Shown: piece by piece, positions 1 to 4,830 of the stretch
Position numbering within the stretch: position 1 is the stretch's first letter
Layout of the letters: each line of letters opens with the position of its first letter
Assembly (NCBI GenBank): GCA_937902055.1
Contig: CALGUJ010000317.1
Location: forward strand, 1 to 5,723
Direction: 5' to 3'
DNA length: 5,723 bases
Source of the DNA: an uncultured Pelolinea sp.
GTDB taxonomy: Bacteria > Chloroflexota > Anaerolineae > Anaerolineales > Anaerolineaceae
Translations under genes and position numbers: made by a program
The notes under the pieces: generated by a model
Told to the model about the DNA's origin: nothing
The model's database searches: none
What the model saw: the letters and a program-made list of their open reading frames with translations, nothing else

Positions 1-56
1 GTAGCTTCTTCATCCAAATCAGGATGGATAATGACCATCAATTCATAATTATTCAT
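1..56 (-). CDS. rpsF: 30S ribosomal protein S6, N-terminal fragment (runs off the window)
   Basis: Reading the minus strand from the ATG at 56-54 gives 18 complete codons, MNNYELMVIIHPDLDEEA, before the window edge. This is the first beta strand and turn typical of S6: a 'NYE' start, a hydrophobic strand, then 'PDLDEEA' leading into helix 1. S6 binds S18 and 16S rRNA in the platform of the small ribosomal subunit. The start is fixed by a strong Shine-Dalgarno sequence (AAAGGAGG on the minus strand, 72-65) eight bases upstream of the ATG. In most bacteria rpsF is followed by ssb, rpsR and rplI; those genes would lie to the left of this window and cannot be checked. The fragment is short, but the motif match together with the ribosome binding site makes the call fairly secure. 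Confidence 0.85.
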   Translation of the reverse strand, partial: MNNYELMVIIHPDLDEEA

Positions 57-64
57 GCAGGATT

Positions 65-72
65 CCTCCTTT
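65..72 (-). promoter_or_regulatory. Shine-Dalgarno sequence of rpsF
   Basis: The minus strand reads AAAGGAGG, a near-perfect anti-16S complement, with eight bases between it and the rpsF ATG. It decides the rpsF start. Five of its bases (68-72) can pair inside the leader structure at 68-123, so access to it may be controlled. Confidence 0.85.
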
Positions 73-123
73 CCATGGGTATGCCCCTGATGTCAACCGT
101 TGGCTGACTCAGAAGCGGAAAGG
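68..123 (-). promoter_or_regulatory. Structured rpsF leader RNA, candidate S6 (S6:S18) autoregulatory element
   Basis: On the minus-strand transcript, CCUUUCC (123-117) pairs perfectly over 7 bp with GGAAAGG (74-68), which includes part of the Shine-Dalgarno. Directly stacked inside it is a 15-bp hairpin: arm 116-102, loop AAC at 101-99, arm 98-83, with one bulged A at position 91 and a few G-U pairs. Between the two helices, on the 3' side only, lies an 8-nt bulge AUACCCAU (82-75). A hairpin with a C-rich bulge just ahead of rpsF, tied to the ribosome binding site, fits the known class of leaders by which S6:S18 represses its own operon. The pairing is read directly from the sequence. The S6:S18 assignment is inference, because I could not confirm the conserved CCG-containing core of that class. 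Confidence 0.5.
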
Positions 124-159
124 TAACCGATTTTTCATCAGGCTAACTTACCGGGTATT

Positions 160-188
160 AGTTTAACATAAAGCGACTGTTTTGTGTA
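160..188 (-). promoter_or_regulatory. Possible rpsF promoter (extended -10)
   Basis: On the minus strand TACACA (188-183, 4 of 6 to the -35 consensus) is followed after exactly 17 bases by TAAACT (165-160, 4 of 6 to the -10 consensus). The -10 box is preceded by TGT, as in an extended -10. Transcription would begin near 153 and give a leader of just under 100 nt containing the hairpin at 68-123. The boxes are weak, so this is tentative. Its -35 box overlaps that of the divergent promoter. Confidence 0.35.
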
Positions 189-209
189 GGAATCATTATC
201 TCTTATAAT
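182..209 (+). promoter_or_regulatory. Promoter of the AIM24-family gene / ACD operon
   Basis: A perfect -10 box TATAAT lies at 204-209. The best -35 is TTGTGT at 182-187 with a 16-base spacer, matching the consensus only in its TTG. Transcription would start near 216, about 30 nt before the ATG at 247. This is probably a sigma-70-type housekeeping promoter. The weak -35 suggests low basal strength or help from an activator. Confidence 0.6.
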
Positions 210-235
210 TACCTTGGAATCCAATCACTTTCCAC

Positions 236-241
236 AAGGAG
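236..241 (+). promoter_or_regulatory. Shine-Dalgarno sequence fixing the AIM24 start at 247
   Basis: AAGGAG ends five bases before ATG 247. This rules out the longer reading from a TTG at 214, which lies upstream of the Shine-Dalgarno and at or before the predicted transcription start. Homologous proteins also begin near the 'MKV-I-YKPSY' segment. Confidence 0.8.
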
Positions 242-246
242 CAGCC

Positions 247-930
247 ATGAAAGTCGATATTTTATACAAACCTTCCTATTCCCTGGCCGATGTCAGTCTG
301 GGCGGTGGAGAATCCATTGTCGTGGAATCCGGTTCAATGGTAGGTATGTCCAGCGATATGCAAGTTGAAACCGGGATGAAAGGCGGTTTATTCCAATCGC
401 TGGCGCGGTCGGTTCTGGGCGGGGAATCTTTTTTCATGAATACTTATCGGGCAAGCTGAAATGGTGGAAGGATCCAATTAGCGCCTACCTTGCCCGGAGA
501 TGTTTTCAATATGGAGATCAACGGGGAGACATACCTCGTTCAATCCGGATCATTCCTGGCATCCAGCGAAGGAGTGGCAACCGATACGAAATGGGGAGGA
601 GCCAGAACCTTTTTCGGCGGTGAAGGGCTGATCATGCTGCGCTGCTCGGGCAGCGGAACGTTAATCCTTTCCAGTTACGGCGCGATCCATGAAATCGATC
701 TGGCGGCGGGAGATGCTTTCACAGTCGATACAGGCCACCTGGTGGCTTTTTCAGAGAAGATAGGTTTCAAGGTGCGCACAATCGGCGGACTGAAGTCCAC
801 CATTTTCGGAGGAGAAGGATTGGTGATCGATTTGACCGGACCCGGAAAAATTTTGCTGCAAACGCGCAGCGTGGGCGCCTTCCTGAATTGGCTGCTGCCT
901 CGACTGCCAAAGCCATCCAGCGGCAACTGA
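247..930 (+). pseudogene. AIM24 / TIGR00266-family protein gene interrupted by an in-frame TGA
   Basis: One continuous reading frame of 227 codons would give a full-length AIM24-family protein, but codon 71 (457-459) is TGA. Upstream of it lies MKVDILYKPSY... ending at 'GGESFFMNTYRAS'. Downstream, with no shift of frame, comes 'NGGRIQLAPTLPGD', then 'VQSGSFLASS', 'TKWGGA', 'SYGAIHEI', 'VDTGH' and a final 'GAFLNWLLPRLP'. Together these cover the whole family in the correct order and at the usual length. The fold is a beta-rich module in which a GG...GGE(S/G) element recurs three times (near residues 59, 120 and 185). The family is named after yeast mitochondrial Aim24; its bacterial members have no settled biochemical role. 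No signal peptide or membrane helix is seen. The stop may be a genuine nonsense mutation, a sequencing or assembly error (for example GGA or CGA read as TGA), or a read-through site. If the stop is real, the 3' part could only be made from weak internal starts (TTG 490 or ATG 511). The coding quality after the stop is undamaged, which argues for a very recent mutation or an error. Followed after 40 nt by the acetyl-CoA synthetase gene, probably in one operon. Confidence 0.85.
457..459 (+). other. In-frame TGA stop inside the AIM24-family gene
   Basis: The codons around it read GCA AGC TGA AAT GGT GGA. The frame is unchanged on both sides, so this is a substitution and not an indel. TGA is used as the normal terminator of this gene (928-930), of the next gene (3059-3061) and of the photolyase, so genome-wide reassignment of TGA is unlikely. 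Confidence 0.9.
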
Positions 931-970
931 TCCTGAAACGATATCATTTACACTGAAACTCGGAGCGAAA

Positions 971-3061
971 ATGTCATCTGTGAAACCCTTTTTTGAACCC
1001 CGCGGGGTGGCGATCATCGGCGCTTCAGACCGGCCGGATAAATTAAGCCACGGAATATTGAAGAATATGCTTCAATATGGATATGCCGGAGGAATATACC
1101 CGGTCAATCCTAAAAATTCCGAGATCCTGGGAAAACCTTGTTATGCGGATATCCTGTCGGTACCCGATCCGGTGGACCTGGCAGTGATTATCCTGCCCGC
1201 ATCGGCCATACCTGCCGTGTTGGATGATTGCGGGAAAAAGGGTATCAAAGCGGTCACAGTCATTTCGGGAGGATTCAAAGAAGTCGGCGAAGCCGGGAAA
1301 CAGCTGGAAGCGCAAATCCTGGAAATCACGAAGAAATTCAATATGCGCATGATCGGCCCCAATTGCGTTGGGACCTTCAACCTGGTTACGGGCATGAATA
1401 CCACTTTCATCAAAGGGCTGCCAGCGCGGGGCGGAATCGGTTTCGTTTCACAATCGGGGGCGGTGTGCGGTGGGATTGTGGATCACGTGCTGGGCAAGGG
1501 AGTAGGTTTTTCCCATTTCCTCAGCCTGGGAAACGAGGCAGATGTGACCGAAACCGATATGATGGAATACCTGGCGGATGATGCGGACACTACCGTGATC
1601 GCGATTTACGCTGAGGGGATTCGCGATGGAAGGCGATTTATCGATACAGCAAAAAAGATCACGGCCAAGAAACCGATCTTGATCCTGAAAGCCGGGCGCA
1701 GCGAAGAAGGCGCTCGCGCGGTTTCATCCCATACCGGTTCATTAGCCGGTTCACATGCCGCCTACCAGGCAGCTTTCAAGCAGAGCGGCGTGATCGAAGT
1801 AACGAACGCCACCGACTTGCTCAACGCTGCCATGGCGCTGGATTGGCTGAAATTGCCCAAAGGCAGCCGCACTGCCATTATTACCAACGCAGGCGGCCCG
1901 GCTGCGCTGGCATCTGACAGCCTGGCAGAAAACGATATACAACTTGCATCGATCAGCGCTGAAACCCAGGCGAGGCTACGCGAAAAACTCAATCCCGCAG
2001 CGCAGGTTTCCAACCCGATTGACATGTTGGGCGGAGCGACAGAGCTGGAATATGGGCACGCGCTGGAAAGCGTGTTGATGGATGAAGGGGTGGACATGGT
2101 GCTGGCGGTGCTGGTTCCGCAGGCATTGGTCGATCCGGTGAAAGTGGCGCAGTCTTTCGTGGAAGCGGCAAAGAAAAGCGATAAACCGGTACTGGCATGT
2201 ATGATGGGATCCTATAGTGTGCAGGAAGCGCGCGACCTGCTACACCGGAATCACCTCCCGATGACCGATTATCCAGAACAAACCGGTGTTATTTTTGGTG
2301 CGCTGCGCCAATATTCAGAAATACGACAGTTGCATGAAATTACCAACAGATTTGCCGTAAAGAAGGATCATGCACAAGCGGATAATATTTTTCGTTCCTC
2401 CAGCGCCAAAGTCTGGGGTGAGCATGTCACGCGACCACTGCTGGATGCATATGGCGTCTCGCTGGTGGAAGGTGAACTGGCGGCGGATTTATCAGCAGCG
2501 CAAAAAGCGGCAGCGAGCCTGGGATACCCCGTGGTGGTTAAAGTGGCTTCGCAAGACGTGCTGCACAAATCGGATTTCGGCGCGATCGCAGTGAACATCG
2601 GTAATGACAAGGAAATGGAATCTGCTTACCAGCGAATTCTAGGAAATGTTAAAAAGCATGCACCGAACGCGGCGATTGAAGGCGTGCTGGTGGAAAAGAT
2701 GGCTCCCAAGGGGCTGGAAGTGATCATTGGCATGAAACGTGATCCCGGGTTCGGACCGTTGATGATGTTCGGCATGGGCGGTGTTTTCGTGGAATTGTTC
2801 AAGGATGTGGTTTTCCGCGTGGCGCCGCTGACCTATGCTGATGCGCAAGAAATGGTAGCGGATACCAAAGCTTACAAGCTGCTTTCCGGATGGCGCGGCA
2901 GTCAGGAGTCTGACATTGAAGCGATCATTGAAAATATCTTGCGTTTGAGCGAACTGGCAACGGATTTCCCGCAAATCCAGGAAATCGAGATCAATCCGCT
3001 GCTGGTGCTGCCGAAAGGACAGGGCGCGCTGGCGCTGGATTGCCGTATGATCCTTGTGTGA
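971..3061 (+). CDS. acd: ADP-forming acetyl-CoA synthetase (acetate--CoA ligase), fused alpha-beta form
   Basis: This 696-residue protein is expected to interconvert acetyl-CoA (or another acyl-CoA) + ADP + Pi and the free acid + ATP + CoA in the cytoplasm. The reaction gives substrate-level ATP during fermentation of sugars, peptides or organic acids. Domains in order: a CoA-binding Rossmann domain (about 6-135) with 'VAIIGAS' and 'GPNCVG' (129-134); a succinyl-CoA-synthetase-like flavodoxin domain with 'FVSQSG' (158-163), the conserved Glu215 of 'YAEGIRDG' and the phosphohistidine His254 in 'SSHTGS'; a linker/ligase domain to about 470; and a C-terminal ATP-grasp domain (about 475-696). The ATP-grasp part has 'HKSD' with the second phosphate-carrying His532, 'FGMGG' (600-604) followed by 'VELFKDV', and 'EINP' (673-676). 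All key residues of the two-histidine phosphate relay are present, and the length is normal for the fused enzyme. ATG 971 is preceded by GGAG at 962-965 with a five-base gap. It lies 40 nt after the AIM24-family gene with no visible terminator between, so co-transcription is likely. Acyl specificity (acetate against branched-chain or aryl acids) cannot be read from the sequence. A protein acetyltransferase of the Pat type is unlikely because no GNAT domain is present. Confidence 0.92.
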   Translation: MSSVKPFFEPRGVAIIGASDRPDKLSHGILKNMLQYGYAGGIYPVNPKNSEILGKPCYADILSVPDPVDLAVIILPASAIPAVLDDCGKKGIKAVTVISGGFKEVGEAGKQLEAQILEITKKFNMRMIGPNCVGTFNLVTGMNTTFIKGLPARGGIGFVSQSGAVCGGIVDHVLGKGVGFSHFLSLGNEADVTETDMMEYLADDADTTVIAIYAEGIRDGRRFIDTAKKITAKKPILILKAGRSEEGARAVSSHTGSLAGSHAAYQAAFKQSGVIEVTNATDLLNAAMALDWLKLPKGSRTAIITNAGGPAALASDSLAENDIQLASISAETQARLREKLNPAAQVSNPIDMLGGATELEYGHALESVLMDEGVDMVLAVLVPQALVDPVKVAQSFVEAAKKSDKPVLACMMGSYSVQEARDLLHRNHLPMTDYPEQTGVIFGALRQYSEIRQLHEITNRFAVKKDHAQADNIFRSSSAKVWGEHVTRPLLDAYGVSLVEGELAADLSAAQKAAASLGYPVVVKVASQDVLHKSDFGAIAVNIGNDKEMESAYQRILGNVKKHAPNAAIEGVLVEKMAPKGLEVIIGMKRDPGFGPLMMFGMGGVFVELFKDVVFRVAPLTYADAQEMVADTKAYKLLSGWRGSQESDIEAIIENILRLSELATDFPQIQEIEINPLLVLPKGQGALALDCRMILV

Positions 3062-3084
3062 TCCATGCATCATAAAGATAATAC

Positions 3085-3118
3085 TCAGCCTGGGCAGAAT
3101 CGCTCAGGCTGATATTTT
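3085..3118. terminator. Bidirectional intrinsic terminator between the convergent ACD and photolyase genes
   Basis: TCAGCCTGGGC (3085-3095) pairs with 3102-3112 in an 11-bp stem with one G-U pair and a 6-nt loop. On the plus strand it is followed by TATTTTGT. On the minus strand the bases after the stem read GTATTATCTTTATG, also T-rich. It therefore can end both the acd transcript, 24 nt after its stop, and the photolyase transcript. The right arm contains the last two codons and the TGA stop of the photolyase gene. Confidence 0.75.
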
Positions 3119-4477
3119 GTAGGCCGCCAAAGCGCGCTCGCGAGCCGCGGCATGCTCCACGATGGGCGAAGGGTAATCTCTGCCGATACGCACCCCACAG
3201 GCAGATTGAACGTCCAGCGGCATCAGCCAAGGTTCATGTACATAATCTCGCGGTACGCTGGCCAGCTCCGGAATCCAGGCGCGAATATAATCCCCGGAAG
3301 GATCGAACTTACGGCTTTGCAGTACAGGATTGAAAATGCGGAAATAGGGCGCGGCATCCGTTCCGGTGCCGGCGGACCATTGCCAGCCGCCATTATTACT
3401 GGCTGGGTCTCCATCCAGTAGATGGCGCATAAACCATTCTTCCCCGGCTTGCCAGTTGATCAAAAGATGTTTGGCCAGGAAGGAGGCGGTGATCATGCGC
3501 GCGCGGTTGTGCATCCAACCGGTTTGGGCTAACTGGCGCATGCCGGCATCCACCAGCGGGTACCCGGTCAAACCGGCTTGCCAGGTCTGTAGATCGGCAG
3601 TTGAATCCCGCCAGGGGACTGCGTGCAGGTTGGGGCGGAACGCGCCGCGCAACACATGAGGGAAAGCAGCCAGAATGTGAATAAAAAATTCCCGCCAGAC
3701 CAATTCATTCAACCAGGATGAAATACCGGAATTCTCCCCGGAGGAACGGGCAAAACTTACGCCTTGCGCATAGACATAACGCATGGATAGTTGACCAAAA
3801 CGGATATATGGGGACAAGCGCGAAGTACCCTCAAGATCAGGGCGATCGCGATCAAGGTCATAACGGGATAGCGATGATTTCAGAAATTCTTGCAAGCGAT
3901 GATGGGCGGCAGCTTCACCCGCAGGAAACAAGGGATTTTCGTGGGAATCCGGGAGCGGAATGGAGGAAAGAATCTGATGGGGCTGCATTTGGGAAGGGGA
4001 TTGTATTTCGTAATCATCCAAAGGCAGAGAAAGCCAGGTGTTGCGGAAGGGTGTGAAAATGGTATAAGGCGCACTGTCGCCTTTCACCACTGAACCGGGA
4101 GGATGAATGGTCAGGCCATGCACGAGGGTCAATGGCAAGGCGGAACCAACCGCTTCATCGCGGCGCAGCGCAAAAGGGCTGTAATCGGCTTCCGCGCAGA
4201 TTTTGCCGGCGCCGCTTTCCGTGACCAAACGCGACAGTTCGTTCACGGGATCACCTGCACGAATAACCAGAGAAGAACCAAGCGTTAGCAAATCAGCCTG
4301 CAATACTTTCAGGCTTTGGACGAGAAATAAAAACCTTTCCTGCAAAAACTCGGGTTTCAACCGCGAGTCGAAAATGTAAACGGGGATTACGCGATCAGCT
4401 CCTGCGAGCGCCTGCGCCAAAGCCGGATTATCATGCAGCCTGAGGTCGCGGCGTATCCACCAAATAACCGTTGTCAT
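3104..4477 (-). CDS. phrB: Class I CPD deoxyribodipyrimidine photolyase
   Basis: The 457-residue product should bind UV-damaged DNA and use blue light, through FADH-, to split cyclobutane pyrimidine dimers. The N-terminal antenna (photolyase) domain starts with '[15 protein letters not shown]' and runs to about residue 130. The FAD-binding helical domain covers about 190-455, with '[12 protein letters not shown]' (217-228), 'WREFF' (261-265), '[13 protein letters not shown]' (304-316), '[10 protein letters not shown]' and 'NNGGWQW' (361-367). Aligning by motif to E. coli PhrB places the electron-transfer tryptophans W306, W359 and W382 at W289, W342 and W365, the substrate-contacting Glu274 at E263 and the FAD-contacting Asn378 at N361. 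All are kept, which favours an active CPD repair enzyme over a signalling cryptochrome. The antenna cofactor (folate or deazaflavin type) cannot be decided. ATG 4477 is chosen: a TTG at 4492 would add five residues that are not family-like, and the codon lies in a probable -10 region. No Shine-Dalgarno precedes ATG 4477. Convergent with acd, and its stop lies in the shared terminator. Confidence 0.95.
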   Translation of the reverse strand: MTTVIWWIRRDLRLHDNPALAQALAGADRVIPVYIFDSRLKPEFLQERFLFLVQSLKVLQADLLTLGSSLVIRAGDPVNELSRLVTESGAGKICAEADYSPFALRRDEAVGSALPLTLVHGLTIHPPGSVVKGDSAPYTIFTPFRNTWLSLPLDDYEIQSPSQMQPHQILSSIPLPDSHENPLFPAGEAAAHHRLQEFLKSSLSRYDLDRDRPDLEGTSRLSPYIRFGQLSMRYVYAQGVSFARSSGENSGISSWLNELVWREFFIHILAAFPHVLRGAFRPNLHAVPWRDSTADLQTWQAGLTGYPLVDAGMRQLAQTGWMHNRARMITASFLAKHLLINWQAGEEWFMRHLLDGDPASNNGGWQWSAGTGTDAAPYFRIFNPVLQSRKFDPSGDYIRAWIPELASVPRDYVHEPWLMPLDVQSACGVRIGRDYPSPIVEHAAARERALAAYKISA

Positions 4478-4483
4478 AATTTG

Positions 4484-4489
4484 ATTGTA
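4484..4489 (-). promoter_or_regulatory. -10 box placing photolyase transcription on its ATG (leaderless)
   Basis: The minus strand reads TACAAT (4489-4484, 5 of 6 to consensus), then six bases CAAATT, then ATG at 4477-4475. A start seven bases after the box falls on the A of the ATG. The best -35 is GATACA, 17 bases upstream (3 of 6), which is weak. The lack of any purine-rich Shine-Dalgarno in the 25 bases before the ATG agrees with a leaderless mRNA. Confidence 0.5.
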
Positions 4490-4543
4490 CAAGAGAAAAT
4501 CGGATGTATCGGGATAGCGGTATTGGAGTAACCGGTGAAGAAA

Positions 4544-4654
4544 TCAAATTTGAAAAGTAGTGATGTGATTGCGGATCAATAGATATAGCAGCAGGCAGAG
4601 CACAAAAATTACCAGGATGATCAACGAAACCTGAAGGTTTTTCCTGTTCCTCAT
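4544..4654 (-). CDS. Possible single-helix membrane microprotein (unrecognised)
   Basis: From ATG 4654 the minus strand encodes 36 residues: a basic head (MRNRKN), one strongly hydrophobic stretch of about 20 residues (IILVIFVLCLLLYLLI at its core), and a short polar tail. Upstream ATG 4693 or TTG 4750 in the same frame would lengthen it to 49 or 68 residues. However, those extensions reach into the promoter and leader of the divergent glycosyltransferase, so the short form is preferred. The ribosome binding site is poor (GCGGAT, a few bases before 4654). The shape suits a type of small inner-membrane protein with a short N-terminal cytoplasmic end, but AT-rich intergenic DNA can produce such ORFs by chance. 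No family is recognised. It lies 66 bp upstream of the photolyase on the same strand, and no function is proposed. Confidence 0.3.
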   Translation of the reverse strand: MRNRKNLQVSLIILVIFVLCLLLYLLIRNHITTFQI

Positions 4655-4686
4655 TTTGATCCGCAAAATTGGTGACTTAAGTCGAT

Positions 4687-4715
4687 TATACATAAAAATC
4701 AAAATTGAGTATAAT
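4687..4715 (+). promoter_or_regulatory. Promoter of the family 2 glycosyltransferase gene
   Basis: TATACA (4687-4692, 4 of 6 to the -35 consensus) and a perfect TATAAT (4710-4715) are separated by exactly 17 bases. Transcription would start near 4722, leaving a leader of about 90 nt. The surrounding DNA is AT-rich, as usual for a sigma-70-type promoter. Confidence 0.65.
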
Positions 4716-4720
4716 CTCTC

Positions 4721-4736
4721 CTCGCTCCGACGCGAG
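4721..4736 (+). promoter_or_regulatory. Small hairpin at the 5' end of the glycosyltransferase leader
   Basis: CTCGC (4721-4725) pairs with GCGAG (4732-4736) around a six-base loop. The predicted transcript begins within or next to its first arm, so it may cap the 5' end of the mRNA and protect it from decay. The role is inferred. Confidence 0.4.
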
Positions 4737-4739
4737 TCA

Positions 4740-4774
4740 TTCGCCGCCAAAGCCGATTGGCGGTGAAAAGTTTT
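4740..4774 (+). promoter_or_regulatory. Strong leader hairpin, attenuator-like
   Basis: Bases 4740-4750 pair with 4757-4767 in an 11-bp stem (core CCGCCAA/TTGGCGG, one G-U pair) with a six-base loop AGCCGA. The stem is followed by AAGTTTT. The T run is short and offset by a few bases, so termination would be partial at best. It sits in the leader, between the promoter and the start codon, where it could attenuate transcription or stabilise the message. Confidence 0.45.
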
Positions 4775-4782
4775 AATATGCG

Positions 4783-4830
4783 ATGAGAAGAGAAGAAGAG
4801 ATGTTGCCTTATGAACAAGATTTTTATTGA
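4783..4830 (+). other. Short upstream ORF overlapping the glycosyltransferase start
   Basis: ATG 4783 opens a 15-codon frame (MRREEEMLPYEQDFY) ending in TGA at 4828-4830. It also contains an in-frame ATG at 4801 with the purine run AGAAGAAGAG just upstream. It overlaps the first 20 bases of the glycosyltransferase in another frame, so ribosomes using it could interfere with, or be coupled to, initiation at 4811. It may equally be chance. Confidence 0.25.

Larger units (their letters stand above)
4493..4810. other. Divergent intergenic region between photolyase and glycosyltransferase
   Basis: This stretch of a little over 300 bases is AT-rich and holds no confident gene. It contains the doubtful microprotein ORF on the minus strand (4654-4544), a plus-strand promoter at 4687-4715, and the structured glycosyltransferase leader with hairpins at 4721-4736 and 4740-4767. 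Apart from these I see no repeat, tRNA or recognised riboswitch. Confidence 0.6.

Noticed and set aside
457..492. TGA at 457 as a selenocysteine codon with a downstream SECIS hairpin
   Set aside because: Only a weak 5-bp pairing (463-467 with 485-489) with a 17-nt loop follows the TGA, without a recognisable bacterial SECIS apical loop. AIM24-family proteins have no conserved cysteine at this loop.
490..930. An independent gene starting at TTG 490
   Set aside because: The frame is continuous with the upstream half. TTG 490 lies inside the conserved 'APTLPGD' segment and has no well-placed Shine-Dalgarno, so it is the 3' part of the interrupted gene.
2639..3073. A 144-codon minus-strand open frame antisense to the acd 3' end
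   Set aside because: Its translation is histidine- and arginine-rich with no family resemblance. It lies fully opposite strongly conserved ATP-grasp coding sequence, so it is a shadow of that gene.
3718..4056. A 112-codon plus-strand open frame antisense to the photolyase
   Set aside because: It lies opposite real photolyase coding sequence, has low-complexity polar composition, and no promoter or ribosome binding site was seen.
4627..4642. Small inverted repeat AAACC/GGTTT followed by T residues as a plus-strand terminator
   Set aside because: It has only five pairs, mostly A-T, and there is no plus-strand gene upstream that would need it.
4716..4810. c-di-GMP riboswitch ahead of the polysaccharide synthase
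   Set aside because: The conserved elements expected of GEMM-type riboswitches, such as the GAAA tetraloop and its receptor with the paired G-rich segments, are not present.
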